From positions 1,908,501 to 1,972,500 of the forward strand of contig NW_026515546.1 in assembly GCF_014898815.1 (NCBI RefSeq): a stretch of DNA of 64,000 nucleotides, given 5' to 3'. This document shows, piece by piece, positions 12,764 through 26,100 of this stretch (positions are counted from its first letter, which is position 1; every line of letters begins with the position of its first letter). Position numbers and translations under genes: made by a program. This DNA comes from Panonychus citri. Lineage: Eukaryota > Arthropoda > Arachnida > Trombidiformes > Tetranychidae. The notes below the pieces were generated by a model. It was not told the DNA's origin. It searched no databases and was given only the letters and a program-made list of their open reading frames with translations.

Positions 12764-15700
12764 GTGGGAGAAATGATTAATCTATTAATTAGTTACCTTT
12801 TGTGTGCCATTAGACTTAATCAAAAAATCGGTAAACGATTTTTTGGAATCAATGATAAAATTGGATTAACTATTTTCCTTTACCTTCAATGGATCTTATT
12901 AAGTGCCTTAAGTATAACAACAATTTCATCTGAGATCGTCACTGATTATCCACAATTTACATCAAATTTAAGCCCTCAATCATCATCATCATCATCATCA
13001 GAATCATCATCATCAACAACAACACCGACAACAACATCAACAGCCACAAAATCAACAGTAGCAAACTCACTTGCTCGTAGACCTTTAAATGACCCTCGTT
13101 TAATTGTCTATCCTGGAGATTTAAATATCGCCCTATTGGTTAATTCCCATCAATCACTTTCTTCTGGTCAGTGTAGTGACCAAGTTAATCTATCTGCTGT
13201 TAGATCAGCAATGGCAGCGATTTGGGCGATTCATCAGATTAACGTTAATCAACAAAATGGAAGCCAATTAAAGTTAGGATTATACCTTTACGATACCTGT
13301 TCAGATGAATTTGTTTCCGAAAGACAATCAGTCAGAATATTGTCACATTTAGATGATATTCAATCAAAAACATGTCTTAAGGATAGAGAATCACCTTTAA
13401 TAGGTAAGCAACTAATTAGAATAATTATTTACTCAATTAATTAACGAAAACGAAAATTGCTTCATTTCGGCTTCTCCTCTAAAACCCTTTCAACCAACGA
13501 CAATTAAAGCCCATAAATAATTCAACTAATCAAAGACCAGAAAGTTGTTTTCTCATTACAATTTTCTAATTACTTAATTGTTGTCATTTAATTCCACTTT
13601 TTTTTAGCTATTTGTTTTCTTAAATCAGTTCGAAGGTGTTTTAATAACTATCCTCTAATTGAGCTTCTCTTTTCGCGATTGAGGTCAAAGCATTTAGACG
13701 AAATTCATTTTTGGTATCAACAACATTGAAAAAGTAAAAACTATCAACTGTCATTTCCATCAATTTCTTACCTTTTTTTGCTTTTCTTTTTTTTTCTCCA
13801 CCAAAAACCATCAATTGTTTTTTCTTACCTGAGCATCATCATCATCATCATCTCTTAATCGCTTTTCAGAATCTTCTTCTTCTTCTTCTTCTTCTCTTTC
13901 TGATCTGACACACTCTTCTCGATTGATTACTCTTTTCAACGGAAAAGCTTCTAACGGTGACAACAACTCACGTTCACCCAACGTGCTTATTTTAAAGCCT
14001 CTTTGTATGAATCACTTTTCAGAATCACTTTATTACCTATCATCAGTTTTCATTCACAATATTTACCTGTTCGTTTCTCTCCTTCATTTGCAACATTTTC
14101 ATTCATCACAATAATAATAATAATAAATCTATTATTGTATTATACATGTTATCCTTTCTGATGAGTATACAAACTACATACTCTTCACATTGAACTGTCT
14201 CTCTATCAAACACCCAACGTCCACTTTTGGGTCATTATAATTATCATTACCATCGCTACTATTATTATGGATGAATCTACATTCTCATCATTAAAGCTCA
14301 TCAAACTACCATCACCATTATAATGATGACCAGTCATCGCTAATTTGTATCATTATCATTCAAGATTAAGAGAAATGCTCAGGCAATTTGTTTCCTTTTA
14401 CTTATGTTAGTATATTAAGGATTCTAAAAAAAACAATTTAATTGTGAAAAATATTCACAATTAAGGTTTAATCACAATTCTGTTTGACCAGAAAGCGTTT
14501 AATTGTCCATGGTAATGATGATAATTGTTATCATCTTCTTCCTTAATAATAACTTTAGATAATAGGTTGTCCTTTTCTTCCGGTAATTTAGTAATTAATT
14601 TCATCAACAACAGTTAATCAAGTGAAAGTGTTTCTCCCAAATTATTATCAAAATTAATTATCTCCATCTAATCAATTTATCTTTAATTGTTATAACCATT
14701 CCAACGATATGTAAATAACAATTAAGCTTCAAGACTGTTCATTTAAATGTATCATTCCTATTACGATGTATTATTAATGATAATCCACTTAATTGTGACA
14801 ATAAGATGCAAAACAATTAACCGTTTAAACTGAATAATATATCTAACAATTTAATATATTATTTTCATGATATTTATTATTATGACAAAAGGCATTTAAA
14901 AAACAAATTAGTCTATTTGAATGATTATCATGATAAATTTTTTTTTTAAAATTGATTTTGTCATGAATTACAATCAACTGGCAATTGGTTTAAGGTTGAA
15001 AGGGTTAAGAGTGTAAAAGTTTAATTTGATTTGACTTTGAATTTAGATGATCAATTGATTGTGATCTTGATTTTCTTTAGGTGTTATATCATCAGGACAA
15101 TTATTCCGATCAACGTTGAACTTGTTCACCAGTTTCCAAGTTTCAGTTATCACAACAGAGGAAAGAGATCCCATGGAAATACCTGGAACCACTTTGTTCA
15201 CTGTGGCCTCATCACTGAAATACTTATCGAAGGCCGTTATGGGCTTACTGAATAAGCTGAATTGGTCTCAAGCGACTTTGGTTGTTTCGGATGAGGTTCC
15301 GCTCTATTATACCAAAGTATTGGAAGAAATCGCTTCCAAGGTTAGATTTAATGTTCAAAATTCACCGATCGAATCGACTATCGATTATCCTAACGAAGAA
15401 AATAAGAAACAAGATTCGAATAATAATAATAAGGTAAGTCACTTTTTCTGTTGATTTTTTTTTTCGAAACCGGAAATTAGCTCGGTTCTTCTCAGTCTTG
15501 ATTAGTATTTCCGATAATCAATCAATAAGTTCAATTTGCTATCATATTAAAATAAAGAAAAACAATTAAATAACTTGAGCAATAATCTGAAAGTTAAATA
15601 TTGATCATTTGAAAAACTAATGATTTATTTACTTTTCTCATTTTTTTTCAATAGTTATTTGATTGTTGACTTAATTGTTGAACATTTTCATGATTATACA

Positions 15701-18700
15701 ACTTGATATTTCACCTTTTTCCCCATTGAAACATTGTAATACCTTTTAAACATTCAATAGGCTATTCAAACTGCGAAACAATTAAATTTTGACAGAAAAC
15801 TTGATTGTTTACCAAACTTATTACTAAATTACAACTTAACTTAGTTAACTAATCAATCAACCGACGATTAATATTAATAATTTCACGAAAAATTGAATGT
15901 TATCAAAAAGAAACTGTTGTTATTATTGTTTGTTGATTGTGAACAATTAATTTTTCCCATGAAAAGACAAAAGCAACGAAAGATATTTATATTAATCGTC
16001 AATACGATTTAATGATTATCGTTAACTGTTAATATGTTTATCAAGAAGGGAATCTTCAATTAACTAATAAGGATATTGTCTCGGTTGAAATAACTTCCCT
16101 TTACAATTGATTGATTGTCTTTTAATATAATGATCATTATTGTAATTACTGCGATTGAGTTGATGATTATCATTATTATTATTTGAATCAGTATTTGGAT
16201 AGTAAACAATTAGATTAACAGTCGTTAAAATTTAAAGGAGAAGGGGAAGATGTTAATGATTAACTTAAACAATTAAGAAAAACCGAAAATAATGGAAAGT
16301 TTATTTCAACTAAATTAACTTAATTGTTATCGTGTTTTTTTCAGTGAAAGTTAACTTAATTATTAGTTTCTTGTCATACAATTAAAAGTAGTAACTTTTT
16401 TTTTCATCATTCACTGATTGTTTTACTATGAAAGTTCATTATCAAAATCAATTGAGACTTACTAATTAATCGTCCCACTAAATTAGATTACGATGATACC
16501 AGTTAATACAATTGTTTCATCGTAATAATTTTAATTCAGTTTCAAGTTTTTACCTCTTGTTTTGTATTAACAAAGTGTTGGTAGCCTTCAACAATCAAAT
16601 GCTAATCTAATTGTGATTAGATTTGATTATTTACCTTTCAAATTGTATTTTTATTTTCGAGTGTCAACTTGTAACAATTATTAAGTTCTCAATCAATCAA
16701 CAATCAACAATCAATAATTCAATGACCAATATAATACTTGTAATATCTAATTCTTAATGATGATTACCTTGATTGTAGATTTAATTAATTTCAATTACAA
16801 TAGATTAGCCTGAATTTGCTTACCTACAAACAGACCTAAAGTTATAATCAATTGTGATTATAAATATTAATCTATTCCCAAATAATCAAGAAGATTATAT
16901 TAATAATATATAGTGAGAGAAAAAAAATTAATAATAGTGACAACAATTAACTAATAACAATAGAATAAGAAAAATAACCAATTTAAATTACCAATAGGAT
17001 TGAATATGAGATGATTTTAAAATCAATGATCAACTGTTGCTATTGTGTTGAGTTAACAATTGATCAATTTCATGATGATTGATTTCAATAAGCCGATGAT
17101 TAGTTAATCATTATCTTCTCATACGGAATTGTTGGCACCGAGTCACAAAATTGAGCACCAACTTTGATTGGTGTGCACTTTTTTGTCGGTTCCTGTCACC
17201 TTTGCCAACAATAACAAAGTGATAATATTTTAGGTTCATAATGATTAATAATGTTTATTAATTAATTTCTTTTCCAGGCAAATGTTAAGAATACGATTCT
17301 ATTCTTGAGTCCAGAAGAAACATTGAAACTTTTCTCTAGTCTACAAACTGTTGTTCCTCCCGAATCCGAAGATTTCGATTGGATTGTGGTCACAAGTCAA
17401 GATATTTCGAGTCAAATCACAAAGTTGTACAGTCCAAAAGGATCGTCAGGTTGTCACACTAAACCCGTTTACCTGATTTTACCTCAACATGAAGCAACAC
17501 CAGAATTACATGGCTTTCTATCAGCTGAATTATCTTCAATGGGAGATTCAATTGATCCACTATTTCGTGAGCTCCTTGAGTCTGCATCATTTTCTCAAGC
17601 ATCCAATGATTCATCTTCATCTTCATCATCTCATAATCTTTTCTCATCGATAATTAAATCCGTTTGGTCCTATGGATTAGCATTGAAATCCTATGAAAGG
17701 AAACATTGTTTACCAAAAGGCTCTTCATATGATTGCTCACCTACCCAAGGAACATCATTAGTTAATTTAATACAATCTGAATTGACTTCTCTTGATGGTA
17801 AAATTAACGAGTCTGGATTCGCATCACTTGATGGTTTCAAGTTAAAATTTGATGAAGAACATTATTTACAAAGTAATCGTTATGGATTAAAAGCAATCAC
17901 TTCTAATTGTCAGGTAATGGACATGGGATATTTTGAAGATGGTGTTTTGTTCAATCGAGAGCCGAGACAACAACAAACCGACCAATCAGCTGATAATGTT
18001 CCTAGACCAGCGGCGGGAGGACAATTCATCTCAGTTTCTCGAGATGAGGACTTTTTCGAGCCAGAATCTCCAGCTAGTTCACCAAATTCTGGTGCCAATC
18101 ATTTACCAGCATCATTGATTGCTGAGGTATCGAAACTTAATAAAGGAGTTGTTGGTAATAATAATAATTCATCATCAAGTGGACAATTACCAGGATCATC
18201 TTATGGACGGCCTTACATTAAACCTCTGCCCTCTGATTATGTAATGAGATTGAGACCAATGGCCTCAGGGGTTGAAACAAAATCATCTTCAGGTGATAAA
18301 ATATCATCACCTCATCATCATCGTTCAATAGAACCGGGTAATAGTAAACAAATGATTGAAAGAAATACAATTATCCGAACTAATCGTTTATCAAGCGCCA
18401 ATGATGAGATTGTACGAAAACGATACAGTTCATTTTATTCCTGGTTAGGACATTCATGGACGGTGACAATTATCTCTCTCACCATAATTGGAATCCTAAT
18501 TTCTTTATACACATTCACTTATATCCTCATGAAATCATGCGAAGGAGCCTTCAAGAAATCCAACCAAGATCTGGCCACTTTTCACATTCTATCAATAATA
18601 ATTGTTTATTTCGGTGCAATGTTGTAAGTTGATTGAATTAGAATTTACTTTCAAATCGATTAATTGTTCAACCTTCTTAATTAACAGGTATGTCTTTCCA

Positions 18701-20419
18701 CCAACGATTTTAATGTGCTCTCTAAGGACAAGTATTCACAGTATATCATGTACCATGTTATTTGGAAGTCTACTTCAACGGGGAATGTACCTGAGAGCCC
18801 AAAAGTGGATTGGACTCGGCGGGAAAATATCGAAGCTCAATCAATGTTTAACTTTATTGTTTATTATCGGAATCCAATTAGCATTGGAGTTACAACGCTG
18901 GGGGTAAGTTGTTTTATCCTTGAAACCAATTCACCTCAGTTTCGTTTTGGGATTAGAAACAATTTACTGATTGTATTGATGATTTCTAGCTCAATGTTAC
19001 AATCGATAACTCTCTTTATTGGTAAATTGGGTTCATGATTAACTTTTAACAACTTTCTTCACCATTTAACTCTTAATTGCTTCTTATAATATAAATTTTT
19101 TTTTACAATTGAATCTTCGTTACCATAACCTTCATCTTTTTTAGGTCTTGTAATAATTTTTTAATTGTGTTACGATTGACATGGTTAATTTATTATCGAT
19201 TAAATTTTAATATAAAATGAATGAAGGTGATAAATTAAATGACGCGATTACAGTTATTATACAAATGGATTAAGCTTAATCCCATTAATAGAAACAGTGA
19301 CACAGATTATTGTTACTTAATCATATTAATAAATCATCATTTTTATGGGCAATTAGATAATTTAAAATGTGTTTACTTTTGAATCTTTTTTTTTCTTCTT
19401 GTTGCTGATTAACTGGATCACTTTTACTAATTGATTTTCTTTAATTATTTTACAGGTATGAATCTCCTTGGTCTAATGATGCTCTTTACCGTTTACCTAA
19501 GGAGTGTTCACCCTCCTCCCAGGAGTATATTTTATCACAATCATATTTAATTCTCATCAGTACATTATTGACCTTAGTCTCTTGGTCAGCTCGAAATCAA
19601 CCTTTCGCCTTTAAGGATGGTAAACATATTTTCATCACAAGTACAATAATATTTCCTGTTTATATTTTTTCAGTCATTTTAATTGATAATTTAACTGAGA
19701 CCAGTGAATCGGCCTTTGGCCTGCCATCTTCAATACTATCGGATGGTTTATCAACGGATACTTCTGGTCATCCTCATTCTCACCATCATTCACAATCAAT
19801 TTCCACCTCATCATCTGTATTACCTTCATTAGCATCAACAAATTCCAGATTACCTGGAAATCGTATTAACCTTGAAAACTATGCCATTTATCGTGATATA
19901 GTTACATCTTTCTCGATGATCTTAATGGCCTCCGCCTCTTTGTTTGGTATATTTGGGCCAATCATTTATACTATTCAAAAATACGGTATTTTACCACCGA
20001 AAAATGGTTCGTATGCTGAATCATTATCAACCGCTTTTACCCTTTTCCGTGGGCTTGAAGGTGGTGGAGGCGGTGGCGGTGTTGTTACCAGTGGAGGTCG
20101 AGGCTCTGATCATCGAGAAAATAGTCTATTAGATCACTTATCGAACATCGATAGCTCAAGTAACACCACTGATGGATCACTAAGCCGTAGTGGAAAAAAT
20201 AAACTTACCAAAAGATCGGACATTTTCCCTTATATAATTGGACCGACGGCTAATTTTAAGTTTGGCCTGAAACCGGGAATGCGTGAAAGAACCAGTTGTC
20301 CATTTAATCACTGTCATAATCATCTTAATTGTAATTTTGGCGAATGCTCTCATCTGGAAAAAGGGTTAATTAAAAATCCTCTTTACGATGATCAAGGTTT
20401 TCGATCAGCTTATCCATAG
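12764..20419 (+). CDS. class C GPCR, metabotropic glutamate receptor-like, 5 exons
   Basis: Exons 12764-13403, 15081-15433, 17278-18623, 18688-18903 and 19456-20419 join in phase to 1172 residues. A hydrophobic N-terminal segment (about residues 32-55) is a likely signal peptide. It is followed by Ser/Thr-rich linker and a periplasmic-binding-like ectodomain: LNIALLVNSH, a run matching the mGluR C..N..AVRSAMAAIWAI helix, LYLYDTCSD and GVISSG. Seven hydrophobic helices follow from about residue 720; the class C TM3 region reads CSLRTSIHSIS. Two features are unusual. The Cys-rich domain that normally joins ectodomain and helices in mGluRs is not seen; a low-complexity linker stands there. The loop between helices 6 and 7 is about 70 residues with His/Ser-rich sequence. 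It may be an orphan receptor of the Drosophila CG32447 type, but that is uncertain. Introns 1 (13404-15080) and 2 (15434-17277) are long and AT-rich, with no gene seen. AATAAA at 20550 is a likely polyadenylation signal. Confidence 0.85.
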
Positions 20420-21060
20420 AATCCCGCAAATTGGATCTAACTGATTGGTCGTTATGTTCATTTTCCGTCTCGATTGTCTCTCAGTGGACATTTCTTGTTA
20501 CTCTTTCATTGATTTGCAACATCATTTTTTATTAATCAGCACCTTTTCTAATAAAAATTCCCATAAACACTCATGTTAATTAATACTTATGATGAAAAAC
20601 ATTAATTTTCAATCAATTATAATTTTGTTGTTCCAAGGGATAGAATTGCGATCCATCAATCGATAAAGTAAAGTTCAAAAAATAAAAAATCGAAAAAATT
20701 AATTATCTTTTCGGACTAAGGCCATTTTCCGATCAACGAAAAATTTAACACAAGTTTCGAGAATTTTTTCAAAATTAATTCTAATTTAATTGATATTTCT
20801 TTTCTAATTAAATTTGATACTATTTTATTCATCAAAGTTTCGTTAACGAAAAATCGTCAATATAATTATCTCTCTCTCTCATTAATAGTACAAGTTTACT
20901 TCTAACTATTTTCTCTATGCTCAAAGTTTAAAACTTTCCAATAATTCTTTTTCTTTTTTAAACTCGAAATGAATTATCATAAATTGTGCAAAAAAAATAT
21001 CTTCACCATTGCTCCAGGGATTCTTAAAAACTTTGTTGTAGTTTGTGATTTAAATTTTAA
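20420..21060. other. GPCR 3' flank / intergenic
   Basis: AT-rich sequence with an AATAAA at 20550-20555 and a short TCTC run near 20870. No coding potential was recognised. Confidence 0.5.
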
Positions 21061-21531
21061 ATGTTCAATATTAAAAAATCAAGTTTGAACATCAAAAGTT
21101 TTTATGCCCTTGGAGAGTTCATCGTTATTGACCAGGATCTTTTTATCTTTCTAACTACTGGTAAGTAATATCTTTAATCTCAATCGTTACTCTGAAATTT
21201 AACAAAGTGTTCTTTTTCATTAGTCAATAGAAAGCAAGATATTACATGTTACGCGAAAACTTCAGAGCTACCTGAAAAGACAAAAAATTTCGTTCGTTAT
21301 CAGATGAATTATTTTCAAGAATCAAAGCAATTAACACCGCCTCACCTACCGATAGGAGCAGAAACTGCACCTTATTCATTGGAACCCAAATCTGGACCCG
21401 AATCCGAACCTAAAACTATACCAGAACAAGAACCAGAACCAGAACCAGAACACAGTCTAATGTACGCGATATTCAATCGTGGAAACCTCAACCTAAAAGA
21501 TTGTGATCGATTCATATTCGAAAATTTCTAG
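21061..21531 (+). CDS. small unknown two-exon gene with Glu-Pro repeats
   Basis: I do not recognise this family. An ATG at 21061 opens a frame that runs to a strong donor (CTACTG|GTAAGTAATA, exon end 21160). The acceptor cattag (exon start about 21223) restores the same frame, which continues to TAG at 21531. The protein is about 136 residues, with no signal peptide or clear membrane segment. Exon 1 encodes a hydrophobic stretch, YALGEFIVIDQDLFIFLTTV across the junction. Exon 2 is charged, then Pro/Glu-rich with a short (Glu-Pro)n repeat (EQEPEPEPEH), and ends DCDRFIFENF. Frame continuity across a good splice pair supports a real gene. An upstream exon cannot be excluded. A similar exon lies on the other strand at 22394-22503. 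Confidence 0.5.
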
Positions 21532-22095
21532 AAAATTTCTATAGCCGGCAAACAGAAGTAATAAATAACTACAAATGTTTGATTCACTAAAATTCCTTCA
21601 GCAAAAGTGTCGATTGAAGATCATCTATTTTCTAACTTTTTCATTTGTAATTTGCTTGTGGAAATATTATAAATAGTCATCGGAATATACGACGACACAT
21701 AAATAATAATAGACACTTTTAATTCAAATTAATCATCGGTATGGAACAAAACGGCCAAAAACAATTTGTGAGAGAAAGTGAGAAAGATCAATTTCTATCT
21801 AATTGTTGATCAATTGCCGGCTGATAATAAGTCCAATTGGACAAATGCATGAATTTGAATTTAATTGTTGATCAATTTATGGCTTCATATGTTATTATAA
21901 GTCAGAGATTGATGAAAATCATGCATGTATTCACTCTAAAAGGTGTTTATTAGCAATATGTCTTCTTATATTGCGGTAACTATTTTTCGTTTCACCGCAA
22001 ATACATTTCAAATAAAAAAATCCAAAAAAAGATGCTCTTCAACATTATACTTTTTCTTATCAAAGTTACACACTGATCTCACTGGAGATTCATAG
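21532..22095. other. intergenic with CCGGCT-core repeat copies
   Basis: Contains two direct copies of a roughly 43-base repeat (21801-21842 and 21861-21905) that recurs at 22630-22860. No coding exon was recognised. Confidence 0.5.
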
Positions 22096-22503
22096 TTAGG
22101 TGGTGCTGATGTGGCTATTCCAGATTTGCCCATAGCACTCAGAATTTCTTTCGAAATTTACACTTGCGAATGTGCTAGAAAAATATCCACATTTCATTTG
22201 CTTGAACTTTTTGAGCCTTTGAAATTTTTCCAACCATCGCTTTAGTATTTTTTCTCCATATAAATAATCAAATTCTGGAGGTAGGCTCTTCATCAATAAA
22301 GCCTCTTTGAACTACCTGAAAATAGAAAGATGAAAGAAAAGATGAAAATTGGTAACCCATTTACTCTGTGAGATTGAATCAAAATGTACTTACCAGTGGA
22401 TAAATAAATGCACTTTTCTTTTCCAATCATTAATTTGTCTCCAACTTGATATTTTTCTTTGTCAAGTTCAACTGCTGAAAAAACTTTTTTTTGCTGTTTG
22501 AAT
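22096..22503 (-). pseudogene. possible decayed relative of the 21061-21531 gene
   Basis: On the - strand an exon at 22394-22503 is bounded by TTCTTAG and ACTG|GTAAGT. It encodes FKQQKKVFSAVELDKEKYQV followed by GDKLMIGKEKCIYLSTG. This resembles the end of exon 1 of the 21061 gene (Y-x-x-G-[ED] ... I-x-L-[ST]-T-G) and shares its intron position and phase. After the next acceptor (TTTTCAG, about 22317) the joined frame stops within seven codons. A different frame there stays open to 22096 (66 residues, LPPEFDYLYGEKILKRWLEK), which suggests a frameshift. No start codon or upstream exon was found. It could also be a real gene with an unusual splice site. Confidence 0.3.
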
Positions 22504-23139
22504 CTAAGAATAATATGAAAGACATTTTAATTTCACAGATAAGTAAGTTTATAATGGCGGAGAAAGATAGTGATAGCCAGCAATTGATATACTATGCGGC
22601 AGAATTCGTAGATTGATTCAAATAGATTGTGCAATTGGACTATTCATTTAGCCGGAGTTTGTACAACAATTAACGAAAGTTTCCATTGGACAATCAATTT
22701 ATTTGAAACTTTCGTTAATTGTTCATCAATTTAAATAGATTTTAAATTAATTGTTGATCAATTGCCGGCTAATTGATTAGTCCAATTTCACGATCAATTC
22801 GTTTAAAACTTTCATTAATTGTTGATCAATAACTGGCTTAATAATCAGTTCAATTGGACTTGTATTTACTGATGAATGATTATTGCAACAGTTTAATCAG
22901 ATTCTAGCAAAGTAAAACTTTATTTATCCATTGCCATAAGAAATTTCACAAAAAATTCTGGATAAACAGGTTAATACAGTTAAATATGTTAGAAAAAAAA
23001 ACATTAAGCCTCATTGTTAATCATTGTTATCATTTAATTTAAATTAACGAATTTAAAAAGTAGCTCCAAAGTGTTCATCTTTTGTTTTCCTGTTGCTTTG
23101 ATTGAGTTTCTGTCTTGAAATTTTAAGCAAATTTGTTGT
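22504..23139. other. intergenic, repeats and EpsinR 3' flank
   Basis: Holds the 19-bp hairpin and three of the five ~43-bp repeats. The part from about 22920 to 23139 is probably the 3' UTR of the EpsinR gene. No other coding sequence was seen. Confidence 0.5.
22665..22723. repeat. 19-bp perfect inverted repeat
   Basis: Arms 22665-22683 and 22705-22723 are exact reverse complements (AACAATTAACGAAAGTTTC and its complement) around a 21-base spacer. A degenerate third copy of the arm lies near 22805-22822. It sits inside the CCGGCT-core repeat region. Confidence 0.7.
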
Positions 23140-26100
23140 TTAACCAAATTTAGGACCAATTGATGAGGTTCCACTGGACAAATGATTATTACCACCAAGG
23201 CTCATGGTTGGATTATTAGCAAGTGGATTTAATGAACTCATCGGACTGATCACTGGAGATACATTTGGCTGGATTGATCCAATTAAATTTATATTTCCCA
23301 TATTGGCTGCTAATTGGTTCATACTTGGTGCATTATGTTTCTCGTATTTAGCTGCTAATAAATTGTCAACATTAATGTTGACATTTGAGCTGTAGCTGGA
23401 CCAGGTATTGTTACTATTACCTGGTCCAGTAGTTGAAGTTAATGATAAACCTGTTGGTTTATTAACACTTCCAGGAATGTTATTAATTAAGGGATTCGTT
23501 GGTGATAATGAATTAATTGGTGTAGGCTGAAGTAAAGGTAATGATGACGGAAATTGTAAGCTTGCATTAGTAGATATATTAACATTGGAAGATGGAGATG
23601 GACCAGTTAAGAAAGGATTAATTGGATTGAGTAGAGGATTATTAATTCCACTTTGATTCAAACCAATAGTAACACCACCAACTCCACCGCCGAGTAAACC
23701 ATTATTGGTATTAATGAGGCCAGAAGTTGTTGTAGTTGTAGAACTATTGTTAAATAAATTAATTCCAGTTAATTCGCTATTTAACAAATCAATTGAGCTT
23801 AAGGGATTATTGTTAACATTTGATGGTATCGGTGTAACAGTAGATGCTTTTGATTGAGCTTTCAGATCAAAGGAAGAGTTTAAAAGAGCATTGTTTACAC
23901 CCGAAGAAGGCGTTGTTAACGAAGTTGAGGCCGAATTAGCGGTTGGTGTAAAACCGAAAGCAAAATCTGCAAATTCATCAGTTATTTTTGATTCTTTTTG
24001 AATACTCGTAGTTAAGGTTGCTGCTGGTGCTGGTAAAGTAGTTGCTTTATTGTTATTTCCACCAAAACTGGTGAAATCTGCAAATTCATCAGTCATTTTC
24101 AATTCTTTTACTTGGTTAGTAGAAATTGTTGTTTTTATGTTTCCATCACAGTTTCCAAAACTTGTAAAATCAGCAAAGTCATCAGCTGTTGAGTTAGGGA
24201 TTGTTGTTGTTGTTGTTGTAGTTGGAGTGGTTGTTATGCTTGAAGCTGGTTTACTTGGTGAATTATCACTGATTCCACTAAATATATCATCCAATAGATC
24301 TTTACTCTTTTGATTTGATTCGTTTGTTGTTTCAACATTATTGCTAATTACACTGCCTATTAAACTATTATCATTAGAGTTATTGATTGTTTGGCTTTTA
24401 CCATAATTCGCTGCAGCACCGAGATCAATTTTACGGCTTGGCTCAGTTTTACCTGATCGATTTGATGGACGACTCTCACTAGATGGTTTACTAATAGTCG
24501 ATGGAGCAGTAATAGTGGTCGGTGAAGATTCACTACTACCACCGCTTCCAGATTGTGGTTGATTTGATTTAGAATTAGTATTGTTACTACTTTTGTAGCT
24601 ATTGAATTCTGAATCACCATCTTCCGGTTCACTAGTATCATCATCATGGAATCCACCTGATTTAGATTTGGAACTTGGTTTACTACTTTCGCTTTCCTCG
24701 TAATCATCGAACGATCTTCTTGGTGTATCCGACCAACTATCACTGAAATAATATTCAAAATAAAAAGAGAAAAAGTGAAACAAGATTAAATTAGATCATT
24801 CAAATAATTAGATAATTGGTAAATTTACCAAACAGATATCAAGTATCATGTTTAAATAGGGGAAGGAGTAACAAGTTAATATTTCATTAATCTAAATTAA
24901 ATCAGAAAAAAACAAAACAAATAATCTAATCATTGTGACATTGAACTAACAAATTATCTCAACCTAGTTTTGATGAAGATACATTGATTAATTGTAACAT
25001 TATATATATAATTAAGCAAGAGTTATTAAAAAGAGGGTGTTGTTAGATAATCAAATTGCCTTCAGAGTGAAATGTTAGTTGGAAATGGAAACTAGATACG
25101 AATGAAAAGCTTAAATAATGGAAACAATTAACACCTATTGAGATAAAAGAAACACCAATTTCAAAAGTATTTTTCTCTCTTTTCATCATGATTTATCATC
25201 CATTCAATTTTGTTCAGTTCTTCCTCTTCCACTTGAAACTCCACTTACAATCCTGTGTTTCTCTCTCTCTCTCATTTAACATGATCTTTTGTTTCTTGGT
25301 TAATTTTGATTGTTGGTTACTAACTAAATATTAAATTGACAGAGTGATAAACATAATCCAAAATTGATACGACAATCAGATGATTACAAGGAACAATTAC
25401 AAGTTGATTAACTAGGTAACATACACAATATACTATAATTATTATAACTATTAAATATCCTTGAGAATCTCAACTGAACACACACATAAAGGGAGAGAGA
25501 GAGAGAAACATTGAGAGGTAATAACGTTAGCAGGGGATAATTAGGTGTCTTTTGAAATGAGAAGAAAATCTGAATAACTGATTTGTTCAATTAAGTTATG
25601 GATTAGTAGTGGTGATGTTGATTGAATGAGAAGATTAGAAGATTAAATTTACCGTGAGGGAAACATTGATCCAGATGAGACACCAATGTATTTGTCTTTA
25701 GCTTTTTTAGCCTTTTTTCGTTCATCTCTTAATTTATCATCATCTTGGATGAATTCAATCAATGACTTAGCTCGATGTCGAATATTTATTCCCATATCTT
25801 TACCATGTTCATCGACAAAGGTATAATTCTCCAAACTTCTCAGATCATAAATGTGCTCCCTTGCACTGGTTATAACTCTCTCAGATCCATATTTGATGAG
25901 ATAGTGAAGTAATATCAACGATTTGTATGTTCGCCTCCAATTACGACGATTATCTTGTAACATTCTTTTCCATAGCATTCCCATAACTTCGGGAAATTGA
26001 TCGTATGAGAAGGTGTATGAGGCCAATTCTTGCATCAATGATCCTGTTGGACCCCAAGCATCATCATTAGTTGCTTCCCTTACTTTACCCTCAATCTCGG

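Larger units (their letters stand above)
21801..22859. repeat. dispersed ~43-bp repeat family, five copies
   Basis: Each copy starts TTAATTGTTGATCAATT, has a GCCGGCT or similar core, and ends near AGTCCAATTGGAC. Copies on + are 21801-21842, 21861-21905, 22747-22788 and 22815-22859. An inverted copy lies at 22630-22674. They flank the small gene fragment at 22096-22503 on both sides. They are too diverged for a recent tandem array and may be remnants of a mobile element's ends. Confidence 0.5.

Noticed and set aside
22096..22503. Possible chromo-barrel (MRG15/MSL3-like) identity because of YQVGDKLM...IYL
   Set aside because: The essential HYxGW-type half of the domain is absent in both this and the 21061 gene.
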